DNA from: Magnetovibrio sp.
GTDB taxonomy: Bacteria; Pseudomonadota; Alphaproteobacteria; Rhodospirillales; Magnetovibrionaceae
DNA length: 8,922 nucleotides
Assembly (NCBI GenBank): GCA_016763895.1
Contig: JAESSV010000200.1
Coordinates: forward strand, 1-8,922
Direction: 5' to 3'
Shown piece after piece: positions 1 through 6,936 of the stretch. Position 1 is the stretch's first letter. The number at the start of each line of letters is the position of its first letter. The position numbers were made by a program, and so were the translations under genes. The notes under the pieces are model-generated. The model was not told the origin of the DNA, searched no databases, and saw nothing but the letters and a program-made list of their open reading frames with translations.

Positions 1-1638
1 GGCTCGATCATGAATGAACGCACCACGGCAAAACGGGTGTTTATGTTGGTGGCCCAGTTCTTGAAATTTGTTGATGTGGACGAACCCGTGCGGTTCTTGA
101 TCGCGGAATGCAACACGCCGTTTACGGTTTTAACGGCCTTGTACTTTGCCAAGAAATTTGGCGTGGCCGATAAAATTGATATTTCGCCGTTGTTTGAAAC
201 CGGTGTCGCCCTTGATTTGGGCCATGAAATCATTTCGGAACTTTTGCATAATTCAACTTATGTTGATTATGTCAAAGGCCGGGGACGTATTTGCATTCAA
301 ACCGGGTTTTCGGACGCGGGGCGTTACATTGGCCAGGTTCCGGCATCGTTGGCGATCGAACGCATTCGCATTAAATTGGCGGACAGGCTTCAAGAATGTG
401 GTCTGTCTGGTGTTGAGTTGTTGGTATTTGACACCCATGGGGAATCCGTCGGACGCGGCACTCATCCTTTAAGCTTTGACGACCGTTTGGATTACACGTA
501 CCCGCCTTATGCGCGGGCGAAATTTAACGAAGCCGGCATTCAGGTTAAGCAAGAAGTGAGCTTTCAGGGTGGCGATGGATATGTGTATTTTTCACACCCC
601 GACTTGGCCTTTGCCACCGTGTGTCGTTTGATTGAACATGCTTTGTCAGACACCAACGTTGACGCTTTTGACGACGCTTTTTACGAAGACACAGACTATT
701 CATTGGATTATTTCATGACCGTGACGGGCTTTAATGAACGGCTCATGGACAACACCAATTATGCCGCGACCTTGAACCTGTTTGGCACCAATCTGTTGTA
801 TTCAACAGGATCACGTAAGGTGAAACGTCAACACGAAGGCGGGGCTCAGGTGGATCTGGAACATCCCAGCCAAGTTCGGGCCATTCCCCACAATGCCATT
901 TTGCAACAGATGGGTTATTTTTCAAACACCATCAGCGGACACGGCAAAGCGATGGCAAAAGACATGGACCGATTTGTTCATATCTATAACAATTCAGACC
1001 GTTGCAGGCGCTTTACGGCGATGGTGGCTTACGCGCGCCGGTTGTCCAATTTGGACGCCATGCATGGCTATGTGTCTTTGTATGACCCCGCCATTTGGTT
1101 GCGTCGTGCCAGCATCGAGCCAAACGCCAACCGTGCGGAAGAAATTCAAACACTGGCAAATGTTTTGCGGCACAGCGATCGCCATGAAAAGGTCAATCGG
1201 GTCTATCGTATTTTCCTCAACGATACTTTGTATTTGGACAAGGGGCTAAATGCGGTTAACGCTTTTGCTCAGCTCCCCGACTTTGTTGGTGAATGTGATG
1301 ATGATTTGTTGTTGTTGCACGCGATCCGCATTTGCTTGATTCAACAAATGTTTTTGCTGATAACACGGTTGCCAAAATTTTCCGACAGTGACGACATGGT
1401 GCATGAATTGCTGAACTTGGATGTGGATCATGCGGTCGGTGTTTTGCGCAAAGCTTTTCCCGTTTCCGGCGTTTCGGCTAAAGCCAAAGAATTTGGAGAA
1501 GAAGCCAGTTATCGTACGGATGTCGAGCATGGTTATGAACAGGAACACAGAGAATTGTTTGATCCTCTTGAAAACCTGTACGACCTTGTGCGCCGGATTT
1601 CCAGCGCTGTGGCGCATATTTCCGGGGCCGTCGGTTAA
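1..1638 (+). CDS. Phosphoenolpyruvate carboxylase family protein, divergent, C-terminal part (5' end outside window)
   Basis: PEPC adds bicarbonate to phosphoenolpyruvate to give oxaloacetate, feeding the TCA cycle in the cytoplasm. The frame is open from base 1, so the ATG at base 10 is probably internal; the family is about 880-930 residues and about 545 are here. Numbering from that ATG and comparing from memory with E. coli Ppc: PLFET (60-64) keeps the metal ligand E506 as E63; GFSDAG (99-104) keeps D543 as D102; SVGRG (146-150) keeps R587 as R149; SRKVKR...GG (268-278) matches the mobile loop SRPAKRR..GG; RAIP (290-293) keeps R713 as R290. However, the FHGRGG loop reads FDTHGE (140-145), so H579 and R581 become D141 and H143, and K546 becomes R105. 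The usual C-terminal NTG is replaced by AVG. Family membership is well supported; true PEPC activity is doubtful. It could be a paralogue with another substrate or a regulatory role. The N-terminal half, with the essential His138, cannot be seen. Confidence 0.8.
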   Translation, partial: GSIMNERTTAKRVFMLVAQFLKFVDVDEPVRFLIAECNTPFTVLTALYFAKKFGVADKIDISPLFETGVALDLGHEIISELLHNSTYVDYVKGRGRICIQTGFSDAGRYIGQVPASLAIERIRIKLADRLQECGLSGVELLVFDTHGESVGRGTHPLSFDDRLDYTYPPYARAKFNEAGIQVKQEVSFQGGDGYVYFSHPDLAFATVCRLIEHALSDTNVDAFDDAFYEDTDYSLDYFMTVTGFNERLMDNTNYAATLNLFGTNLLYSTGSRKVKRQHEGGAQVDLEHPSQVRAIPHNAILQQMGYFSNTISGHGKAMAKDMDRFVHIYNNSDRCRRFTAMVAYARRLSNLDAMHGYVSLYDPAIWLRRASIEPNANRAEEIQTLANVLRHSDRHEKVNRVYRIFLNDTLYLDKGLNAVNAFAQLPDFVGECDDDLLLLHAIRICLIQQMFLLITRLPKFSDSDDMVHELLNLDVDHAVGVLRKAFPVSGVSAKAKEFGEEASYRTDVEHGYEQEHRELFDPLENLYDLVRRISSAVAHISGAVG

Positions 1639-1719
1639 AAGTTCCTCAAATCTGAAAAGAATCATTGAAATCATGACTTAGCGCACAATATCTACGCCAG
1701 AGTGTCTGTTGTACTGATT

Positions 1720-1730
1720 AGGTGTGGAGC
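1720..1730 (+). promoter_or_regulatory. Ribosome binding site deciding the kinase start
   Basis: AGGTG at 1720-1724 lies 6 bases before the ATG at 1731, a normal Shine-Dalgarno spacing. The in-frame GTG at 1722 sits inside this motif and has nothing comparable upstream. This favours the ATG and makes the protein 797 rather than 800 residues. Confidence 0.55.
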
Positions 1731-4124
1731 ATGAATTGGTCGTTGCTTAAGTTAAGGCCCAAAATTATTTTGGGGATTTTGTTGCCACTGTTGATTGTTG
1801 CCGTTACAAGCGTCATGACCGTGAGTGGCATACGTGACATTACGCAAACGACCAAATTGGTCAATCTCAACCAGGACGTTCTGAGCCAAGCCAGGGACAT
1901 TATGGCGCATGCTGTTGAAATGGAAACGGGCATGCGCGGCTACTTGCTGTCTGGAAAAGAAGGCTTTTTGGACCCGTACACGAGTGGCGAAAAAATCACT
2001 TATGATGGCCTGGCCTCCTTGCAGAGAACGGTTTTTGAAAATCCGAAACAAGTTGAGCGGCTGGTTAAAGTCGAACAGTTGTTGCACGAATGGCAAAATG
2101 TTGTCTCTGAACCCGAAATAGCCCTGCGCAAAAACTTTTCTACGGTTCAAATGATGACCGATATGGCAAACATGGTGGGCCAGGCTAAGGGGCAAGCTTA
2201 CTTCGACAAAATGCGAACTTTGATGGCGCAATTTTCCGCCGCAGAAGTTGCGCTGTTATCCGTCCGTGAAAAAAGAAATGTTGGAACCGAAGATTCCGTC
2301 TACATCCTGGTCGTTCTGGGAACCGTTTTTGCGTTGGGGCTGGGTTTTCTTCTAAGCTGGATAATTTCGAAAAACATTGGTGCCCCCGTCTTATGCATGG
2401 CCGAAGCAATGACGAAAATTGCGACAGGTGAGAAAAATGTAGAAATTTTAGCTTTGGATCGCACCGATGAAATTGGTGAGATGGCAAGAGCTTTGGATAG
2501 TTTTTCCAAGGACCAAGACGTCAACAAAGTTCTTTTTGATGACATGCAACGGAAAGTAAAAGAATTTATTTTCTTCAAGGATGCGATGGTCCAACATTCG
2601 ATCGTGTCCATTTCCGATGTCCGTGGAAACATCACCTTTGTGAACGACAAGTTTTGCAACATCAGCGGTTTTTCCCGGGAAGACTTGCTGGGCCATAATT
2701 ATAGAATGTTAAAACCCAAAGACTATGATCCTGCGTTTTATGAGGATATGTGGGCAACGATTTCGGGGGGCAAAATTTGGCAAGGAGAAATCAAGAACAC
2801 AACAAAAGATGGCGGTCATTATTGGGTTATGGCGAGCATCGTTCCGTGTATTAATGAAACCGGCGAACCGTTCCAATATGTGGACATTTGCACGGATATT
2901 ACGGCTGTGAAAATGCAAGAGTTGAAGCTGGCCAAAGCAAAAACGGATATGGAACAACAAGCCTTTGATTTGGCCGCAGCAGAATTGAAATTGGCAAAGA
3001 AAGTCGAACAAGTTGAAGACAATGAAAAACGGACCAGAGCCATTGTTTCCACCGCAAATGATGCCATTATCACCTTCTCTGACCGGGGCATTGTCTTAAG
3101 TTGTAACCAACAGACCGTGCATATATTTGGCTATGCACAACATGAAATTATTGGGCAGAATATTGATATGTTGATGCCCGAACCTGAAAAGCGAAAACGA
3201 AACGGAGTCATGAGTAACGGCATTGGCGTGGGTCGTGAGGTCTATGGCGTGAATAAGAAGGGAGATTTGATCCCCCTTCAATTGTCAGTGTCGGAGGTCA
3301 AAACCAGACGCGAAACAATTTTTTATGGAATTTTAAGGGACTTGTCTGCGGAAAAAGAGGCTCAAAGTCAGTTGTTGCAATCTGAAAAAATGGCGGCCTT
3401 GGGCAGCATGGTTGCTGGGGTGGCCCATGAAATCAACACGCCGGTGGGTTTGGCTGTGGCCAATGTTTCTGAACTTCAAGACAAAGCAACACTATTCCAA
3501 CAAAAATTGGTGAAAGATGGCATCAGCAAATCAGATTTAAAGAGCTTCATGGACGATACGCATTATTTTTCAGGCGTGGCTTTGGATAATCTGATGCGGT
3601 CTGCGGAACTTATTCGAAACTTTAAACAAGTCGCGGTGGATCAAACCAGCGGAGAAGTTCGGGAATTTGATGTTTTGCAACAAATAAAAGCCACCATCGA
3701 CACCATGAAACATAAGTTCAAACGCACCTCTATTGAGTTCACCGTAGATTGTCCCAAAGGTATTTTGATGAACTCAGTGCCCGGAGCCATCTCTCAAATC
3801 CTGACCAACCTGGCCTATAATTCGTTTATTCATGGGTTTGACAATGGCCATGATCAGGGCAATATTTTCATAGATGTTGAACAAGACGGCGATAACATCA
3901 CGATGATTATTTCGGATAATGGCATGGGCATGCGGGCAAAAGATACGAAACGTATTTTCGAGCCCTTTTTCACCACAAAGCGAAATGAAGGCGGATCGGG
4001 TCTTGGGCTGCACATCGTCCAGAATCTGGTCACGACAACCTTGGGCGGGAATATTGATGTTGCGAGCGTGAGGGGCAAAGGCATTACCTTTACCATCAAG
4101 GCTCCGCTGAACTATATTCGTTAA
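1731..4124 (+). CDS. Membrane sensor histidine kinase: CHASE3-HAMP-PAS-PAS-HisKA-HATPase
   Basis: This inner-membrane sensor kinase would autophosphorylate a histidine and pass the phosphate to a separate response regulator. From the ATG (797 aa): TM1 about 11-33; a CHASE3 periplasmic domain about 34-180 with the hallmark ETGMRGYLLSG and FLDPY (65-83); TM2 about 189-213; HAMP about 214-262 with RTDEIGEMARALD; PAS-1 about 281-392 ending in the PAC-like YVDICTDIT; a charged coiled coil about 395-435; FixL-like PAS-2 about 436-540. The H-box AHEINTP has the phospho-acceptor H566. ATPase motifs are N-box N693/N697, G1 box DNGMG (729-733), F-box FEPFF (743-747) and G2 box GGSGLGL (754-760), so the catalytic core looks intact. 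PAS-2 resembles FixL (MPEPEK, NKKGD) but the segment holding the FixL haem histidine is shortened and has no clear His, so haem binding is unlikely. There is no receiver domain and no response regulator gene in view; a PilZ gene follows 81 bases downstream. The ligand is unknown. Confidence 0.93.
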   Translation: MNWSLLKLRPKIILGILLPLLIVAVTSVMTVSGIRDITQTTKLVNLNQDVLSQARDIMAHAVEMETGMRGYLLSGKEGFLDPYTSGEKITYDGLASLQRTVFENPKQVERLVKVEQLLHEWQNVVSEPEIALRKNFSTVQMMTDMANMVGQAKGQAYFDKMRTLMAQFSAAEVALLSVREKRNVGTEDSVYILVVLGTVFALGLGFLLSWIISKNIGAPVLCMAEAMTKIATGEKNVEILALDRTDEIGEMARALDSFSKDQDVNKVLFDDMQRKVKEFIFFKDAMVQHSIVSISDVRGNITFVNDKFCNISGFSREDLLGHNYRMLKPKDYDPAFYEDMWATISGGKIWQGEIKNTTKDGGHYWVMASIVPCINETGEPFQYVDICTDITAVKMQELKLAKAKTDMEQQAFDLAAAELKLAKKVEQVEDNEKRTRAIVSTANDAIITFSDRGIVLSCNQQTVHIFGYAQHEIIGQNIDMLMPEPEKRKRNGVMSNGIGVGREVYGVNKKGDLIPLQLSVSEVKTRRETIFYGILRDLSAEKEAQSQLLQSEKMAALGSMVAGVAHEINTPVGLAVANVSELQDKATLFQQKLVKDGISKSDLKSFMDDTHYFSGVALDNLMRSAELIRNFKQVAVDQTSGEVREFDVLQQIKATIDTMKHKFKRTSIEFTVDCPKGILMNSVPGAISQILTNLAYNSFIHGFDNGHDQGNIFIDVEQDGDNITMIISDNGMGMRAKDTKRIFEPFFTTKRNEGGSGLGLHIVQNLVTTTLGGNIDVASVRGKGITFTIKAPLNYIR

Positions 4125-4138
4125 AAAATCAAAGGGAG

Positions 4139-4180
4139 ATGCTTGCCCGAGTGTTCATATGCGCCTATTGTTGCAAGCAT
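4139..4180 (+). repeat. Inverted repeat between kinase and PilZ gene
   Basis: The 8-base arms ATGCTTGC (4139-4146) and GCAAGCAT (4173-4180) are perfect reverse complements around a 26-base loop. There is no T-run after the second arm, so it is a poor intrinsic terminator. It could be a weak RNA stem or operator upstream of the PilZ gene; a chance match is possible. Confidence 0.3.
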
Positions 4181-4205
4181 ATTGGAATACAGGAAGTGAA
4201 CAGAC

Positions 4206-4499
4206 ATGAGTCAAACTCAACGTGATACGCGCTCGGATGCTGCCTTAGAGGGGGCTGTGACCATTGACGGTGTGACCCACCGATGCCGGGTGAAAAACAT
4301 CTCCTTTAAGGGGGCTCAGTTGAGCACGGACGCGTTAATCGAAAAGGATGCCAAGGTCTCGCTCACCATTGAGCCGTTTGGCAGTGTTTTGGGCTTGGTA
4401 AAATGGAATGCCAAAAATAAATCAGGCATCGAATTTAAGGATCGCCCACAAGTGATCGAAGACATGATTATGGGCTTGGCTTCGTATTCGATGCTTTAG
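4206..4499 (+). CDS. Small stand-alone PilZ domain protein
   Basis: PilZ domains bind cyclic-di-GMP and relay it to motility, biofilm or secretion targets. This 97-residue protein is a single PilZ domain with almost nothing else. It has the NxSxxG motif as NISFKG (31-36), followed by GAQLS. A beta strand then runs into VKWNAKNKSGIEF (65-77), the usual W...GIEF end of the barrel. The N-terminal arginine motif, normally RxxxR, appears only as RDTR (6-9), one residue short, so cyclic-di-GMP binding is not assured. The start is supported by AGGAAG (4191-4196), 9 bases before the ATG. It lies 81 bases after the kinase gene on the same strand and converges on gapR with a 13-base gap. Co-transcription with the kinase is possible but not shown. 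Confidence 0.82.
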   Translation: MSQTQRDTRSDAALEGAVTIDGVTHRCRVKNISFKGAQLSTDALIEKDAKVSLTIEPFGSVLGLVKWNAKNKSGIEFKDRPQVIEDMIMGLASYSML

Positions 4500-4512
4500 G
4501 CCCTGATCTTAA

Positions 4513-4755
4513 TTACATATTCAAAGCGCGCTTATAAAGATCTAGGATTTCTTCTTGTTCCTGGCGATCTGATTCTTCCATTTTACGTAAACGGACCACT
4601 TGGCGCAGGATTTTAACGTCAAACCCCGTGCCTTTTGCTTCGGAATAGACTTCGCGGATATCCGCCGCCAAGGCTGCCTTTTCTTCTTCTAAACGTTCGA
4701 TGCGTTCGACAAAAGAACGGAGACGATCACCTGCAATGCCACCAGTTTCGGTCAT
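4513..4755 (-). CDS. gapR: GapR family DNA-binding protein (DUF2312/UPF0335)
   Basis: GapR is a small nucleoid-associated protein that, in Caulobacter, binds overtwisted AT-rich DNA ahead of replication and transcription and supports topoisomerase action and chromosome replication. The 80-residue product matches the family over its whole length: [21 protein letters not shown] (6-26) begins the long coiled-coil helix, followed by [20 protein letters not shown] (33-52) and VVRLRKM..., and it ends in [11 protein letters not shown]. It contains no enzyme motif and is highly charged. The start is supported by AAGGA (complement of 4762-4766), 6 bases before the ATG. It is the last minus-strand gene, 91 bases after the ligase gene, and probably has its own promoter in that gap. 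Size and sequence are typical; nothing suggests damage. Confidence 0.95.
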   Translation of the reverse strand: MTETGGIAGDRLRSFVERIERLEEEKAALAADIREVYSEAKGTGFDVKILRQVVRLRKMEESDRQEQEEILDLYKRALNM

Positions 4756-4826
4756 GAGATATCCTTCGTAAGAAAATGTATGTGGTGTTGAAGACGGACC
4801 TTAACCTTCTGACCGGGTGCCGTCCA

Positions 4827-4846
4827 TGTGGAAAAGGTGGGGATAA
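4827..4846 (-). promoter_or_regulatory. Two DnaA-box-like 9-mers upstream of gapR
   Basis: On the minus strand TTTTCCACA (complement of 4827-4835) fits the relaxed DnaA box TTWTNCACA exactly. TTATCCCCA (complement of 4838-4846) differs from TTATCCACA at one base. Both have the same orientation and are offset by 11 bases, about one helical turn. They end 71 bases before the gapR start. A single relaxed box is expected by chance roughly once per 16 kb, so only the pairing and position make it notable. Confidence 0.3.
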
Positions 4847-5983
4847 CTACAAATCAGCCACGGTGGTTTCAATCATCCAGTCCACAACGGCGTCGAGCGC
4901 CTCTTGTTTGGAGCCTCCTGCGGCTAAATGGCGTTGAAAAACCTGGCGTTGTTTATGGGCGCTGGTGCCTTTGGTCAAAATGGTGCGCACATGAGCCAGT
5001 TCTGATTCGCAACCCAGGGCTTGGGCATCGGGGCCAAGCATATCTAAAAGCTCGTCAATCAGGACCGGAAAGTCCACCAATTGGCCACGCCCAAAATCTA
5101 TGAGGCCCTGGTCGATTCCATAACGTTGAGCGCGCCAACGGTTTTCGTTGATTAACATGTTGGCATAAATGCGCCAACGTTGGTTGCTGCGGCGGGATCG
5201 ATACAACATACGCAACAGACATTGATACAGGGCTGCAATGGCGGTGGCATCGTCGAGGCGCGTGCACACATCGGTGATGCGCAATTCTAATGTTGGATAG
5301 GCCTTAGATGGGCGCAAATCCCACCACAACATAGAACTGTCGGTGATGACACCAACGTCTTTGAGCACATCCACATGGCGTTGGTAATCGACAAAGGTGT
5401 CAAAACGTTCCGGCAACCCGGTGCGGGGCATTTCGTCAAAAACGCTTAAACGGTAACTTTGCAATCCCGTATCTTCGCCGCGCCAAAAGGGAGAAGATGT
5501 GGATAGGGCCAAAAGGTGGGGCAAAAAATAACTCACCTGGTTTAACAGGTCGATGCGCAAATCATCGTCTTCGATGCCCACATGCACGTGCATGCCGCAA
5601 ATTAAAAGGCGCCGGGCCACACTTTGTAATTCATCGGCCAAAGCCCTGTACCGATCTTTGTCGGTGTGCACTTGTTCTTTCCAAGATGAAAATGGGTGCG
5701 TGGACGCGGCAATGGGGGCAAGGCCGAACTCAGCGGCGACCGCGGACACATTGGCCCGCAACCCGGCCAATTGATAGCGGGCTTCGCCGATGGTCGAGCA
5801 CACCTTGGCGCCAATTTCGATTTGAGCTTTTAGAAATTCGGGCTGAACAAGGCCGTGGCAGCGGTCATTGCATCGCGCCAACATTTCGGCCGGGGGCTCG
5901 CTGGCAAGCGCCCGGGTTTGCGTGTCCACAAGAAGGTATTCTTCTTCGATGCCGACGGTAAAACGGGGTTCTGTAAGGGCCAT
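4847..5983 (-). CDS. YbdK-type carboxylate-amine ligase (GCS2 family)
   Basis: The family makes amide bonds between a carboxylate and an amine using ATP. E. coli YbdK has weak glutamate-cysteine ligase activity, but the true substrates of most members are unknown. The 378 residues match the usual ~370-residue length. Visible motifs: GIEEEYLLVD (11-20) with the acidic metal/ATP cluster E13-E15; FLKAQIEIG (50-58); the histidine motif MHVHVG (131-136); SSPFWRGEDTGLQSYR (163-178); WWDLRPS (220-226); TLELRITDVC (231-240); NENRWRAQRYG (279-289). All are characteristic of the GCS2/YbdK fold and no key segment is missing. The start has AAAGG (complement of 5991-5995), 7 bases upstream. The gene begins 18 bases after the amidohydrolase stop, so the two are almost surely one transcript. 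It is probably not the main glutathione enzyme gene. Confidence 0.93.
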   Translation of the reverse strand: MALTEPRFTVGIEEEYLLVDTQTRALASEPPAEMLARCNDRCHGLVQPEFLKAQIEIGAKVCSTIGEARYQLAGLRANVSAVAAEFGLAPIAASTHPFSSWKEQVHTDKDRYRALADELQSVARRLLICGMHVHVGIEDDDLRIDLLNQVSYFLPHLLALSTSSPFWRGEDTGLQSYRLSVFDEMPRTGLPERFDTFVDYQRHVDVLKDVGVITDSSMLWWDLRPSKAYPTLELRITDVCTRLDDATAIAALYQCLLRMLYRSRRSNQRWRIYANMLINENRWRAQRYGIDQGLIDFGRGQLVDFPVLIDELLDMLGPDAQALGCESELAHVRTILTKGTSAHKQRQVFQRHLAAGGSKQEALDAVVDWMIETTVADL

Positions 5984-6001
5984 GCCAATGCCTTTCTCGG
6001 T

Positions 6002-6784
6002 CTAGTAATGATGAATTTTATGCAGGTTGTCCAAAGTTAAAATATGGCTGAGCGCATCGGCCAAGATATCGGCCCAATGGTTAGCTTCTTCGAGGGTGCT
6101 GCAATGGTCTTGGCGAATTTCTATGGCACAATTGGCGATGCCTTGGTCGGTGCCGTGGGTGTCGATGGTGTACGCCAGCTCTTGACCGGAATAAGGTTGG
6201 TTATTGCCCACGTGCAATCCATCCCAACGTTTTAAATGGTCGATTAACGTCAATGGCATACGGGGGTCTTTGTTCCACAATACCCCCACATCCCAAATGC
6301 GATCTTCGCCGTTCATCGAAGGCGTAAAGCTGTGAATGGAAAAAATCACCGGCGGACGCCCGTCGCGTTGGGTCAGGCTTTCAACTTCTTTGTTAATGGC
6401 CTCGTGATAGGGGCTATGAAACATATGGAGACGATCTTGAATGTCTTGAGCGCTTAAATTTTGATTGGCTGGGATTATGGTTCGGTCGCTGATGGTCGGA
6501 ATACAGCCTTCATGTTTTGGATCACGATTAAGATCCACCACCAAACGTGAATACGTGGCCAAAACGGCGCGTGCGTTTAAGCGATCGGCCAAACACCGTG
6601 TGATAAAGTCAGCCCCAATGTCATAGGCGATGTGCAGATCAAATTGTTGGGGAGAAAGGCCAAGATCGCCAAGGGGCTCAGGCACACGCGAACTGGCATG
6701 ATCGCTGACGATGACCATCGGCGCAGTCCCTTCACCGTTATAAATTTCGAAAGGGCGCGGGTCAGGAGAAAATTTGTTGTCCAT
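6002..6784 (-). CDS. N-formylglutamate amidohydrolase family protein
   Basis: The family consists of zinc-dependent amidohydrolases; characterised members release formate and glutamate from N-formylglutamate in histidine degradation (HutG type). The 260 residues show the family motifs in order: MVIVSDHASSRVP (23-35, with H29), HIAYDIGAD (51-59), SRLVVDLNRDP (79-89), IFSIHSFTP (147-155, with H151), GNNQPYSG (193-200), HGTDQG (210-215) and IEIRQD (221-226). These fit the predicted amidohydrolase group (COG3931-like) better than canonical HutG, and no histidine-degradation gene is nearby. The start is the only ATG in this frame: upstream codons have no alternative start before a TAA. Its only SD-like bases, GAAGG, lie 1 base from the ATG, too close for normal use. 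It heads a two-gene unit with the ligase, suggesting a shared small-molecule or peptide amide pathway. The substrate is unknown. Confidence 0.9.
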   Translation of the reverse strand: MDNKFSPDPRPFEIYNGEGTAPMVIVSDHASSRVPEPLGDLGLSPQQFDLHIAYDIGADFITRCLADRLNARAVLATYSRLVVDLNRDPKHEGCIPTISDRTIIPANQNLSAQDIQDRLHMFHSPYHEAINKEVESLTQRDGRPPVIFSIHSFTPSMNGEDRIWDVGVLWNKDPRMPLTLIDHLKRWDGLHVGNNQPYSGQELAYTIDTHGTDQGIANCAIEIRQDHCSTLEEANHWADILADALSHILTLDNLHKIHHY

Positions 6785-6796
6785 GCCTTCAGTATA
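6785..6796 (-). promoter_or_regulatory. Candidate -10 element for a leaderless amidohydrolase transcript
   Basis: TATACT (complement of 6791-6796) matches the -10 consensus TATAAT at five of six bases and ends 6 bases before the ATG. Transcription from it would start at or next to the A of the ATG. This would explain the lack of a properly spaced Shine-Dalgarno. No good -35 hexamer is seen 16-18 bases further up, which weakens the call. Confidence 0.35.
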
Positions 6797-6833
6797 TCGC
6801 GACTTTTAATGCACCGAAAGCCTTGAAAATCGA

Positions 6834-6879
6834 TCCATAGAGGTCATTCCTTATGCAACGTGGGTCTCGTCCATAGGGG
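6834..6879 (-). repeat. Short direct repeat upstream of the amidohydrolase/ligase unit
   Basis: On the plus strand TCCATAGAGG (6834-6843) and TCCATAGGGG (6870-6879) match at 9 of 10 bases, with starts 36 bases apart. On the transcribed strand they read CCTCTATGGA and CCCCTATGGA. They lie in the 148-base gap before the amidohydrolase gene and could be paired operator sites. The same gap also holds two copies of GGGGCTTG (6876-6883, 6891-6898). Chance cannot be excluded. Confidence 0.25.
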
Positions 6880-6918
6880 CTTGGCTGTGTGGGGCTTGTT
6901 ATGGGGCGGCAGAACCAA

Positions 6919-6936
6919 TTAAAGGGTGGCCTTTAA
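6919..6936 (-). terminator. Weak hairpin at the end of the HlyD gene
   Basis: A perfect 7-base stem, TTAAAGG and CCTTTAA, with a 4-base loop spans the TAA stop of the HlyD reading frame. It is AT-rich and followed by only two T bases on the transcribed strand, so it would be a poor intrinsic terminator. It may only slow polymerase or mark the 3' end of the secretion operon. Confidence 0.25.

Noticed and set aside
1246..1674. A 142-codon minus-strand frame under the end of the PEPC-like gene
   Set aside because: It is antisense to a family-supported coding frame, shows no domain and has low-complexity stretches expected of a shadow.
1665..1694. Promoter for the kinase: TTGAAA at 1665 with a -10 near 1689
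   Set aside because: The -35 matches five of six bases but the best -10 (TATCTA) matches only three, so it is too weak to annotate.
1722..1730. GTG start of the kinase three codons upstream of the ATG
   Set aside because: It lies inside the best Shine-Dalgarno (AGGTG, 1720-1724) and has none of its own; the ATG at 1731 is better placed.
2900..3400. Haem-binding FixL-type oxygen sensor in the second PAS domain
   Set aside because: The overall motif is FixL-like but the segment that carries the haem histidine is shortened and has no evident His.
4524..4533. Perfect 10-base palindrome AAGCGCGCTT
   Set aside because: It lies within the coding end of gapR and has no T-run; it encodes conserved lysine/arginine/alanine codons and does not look like a terminator.
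5497..5961. A 154-codon open frame on the plus strand opposite the ligase gene
   Set aside because: The minus-strand frame encodes an unmistakable full-length YbdK family protein; the opposite frame has no recognisable motif.
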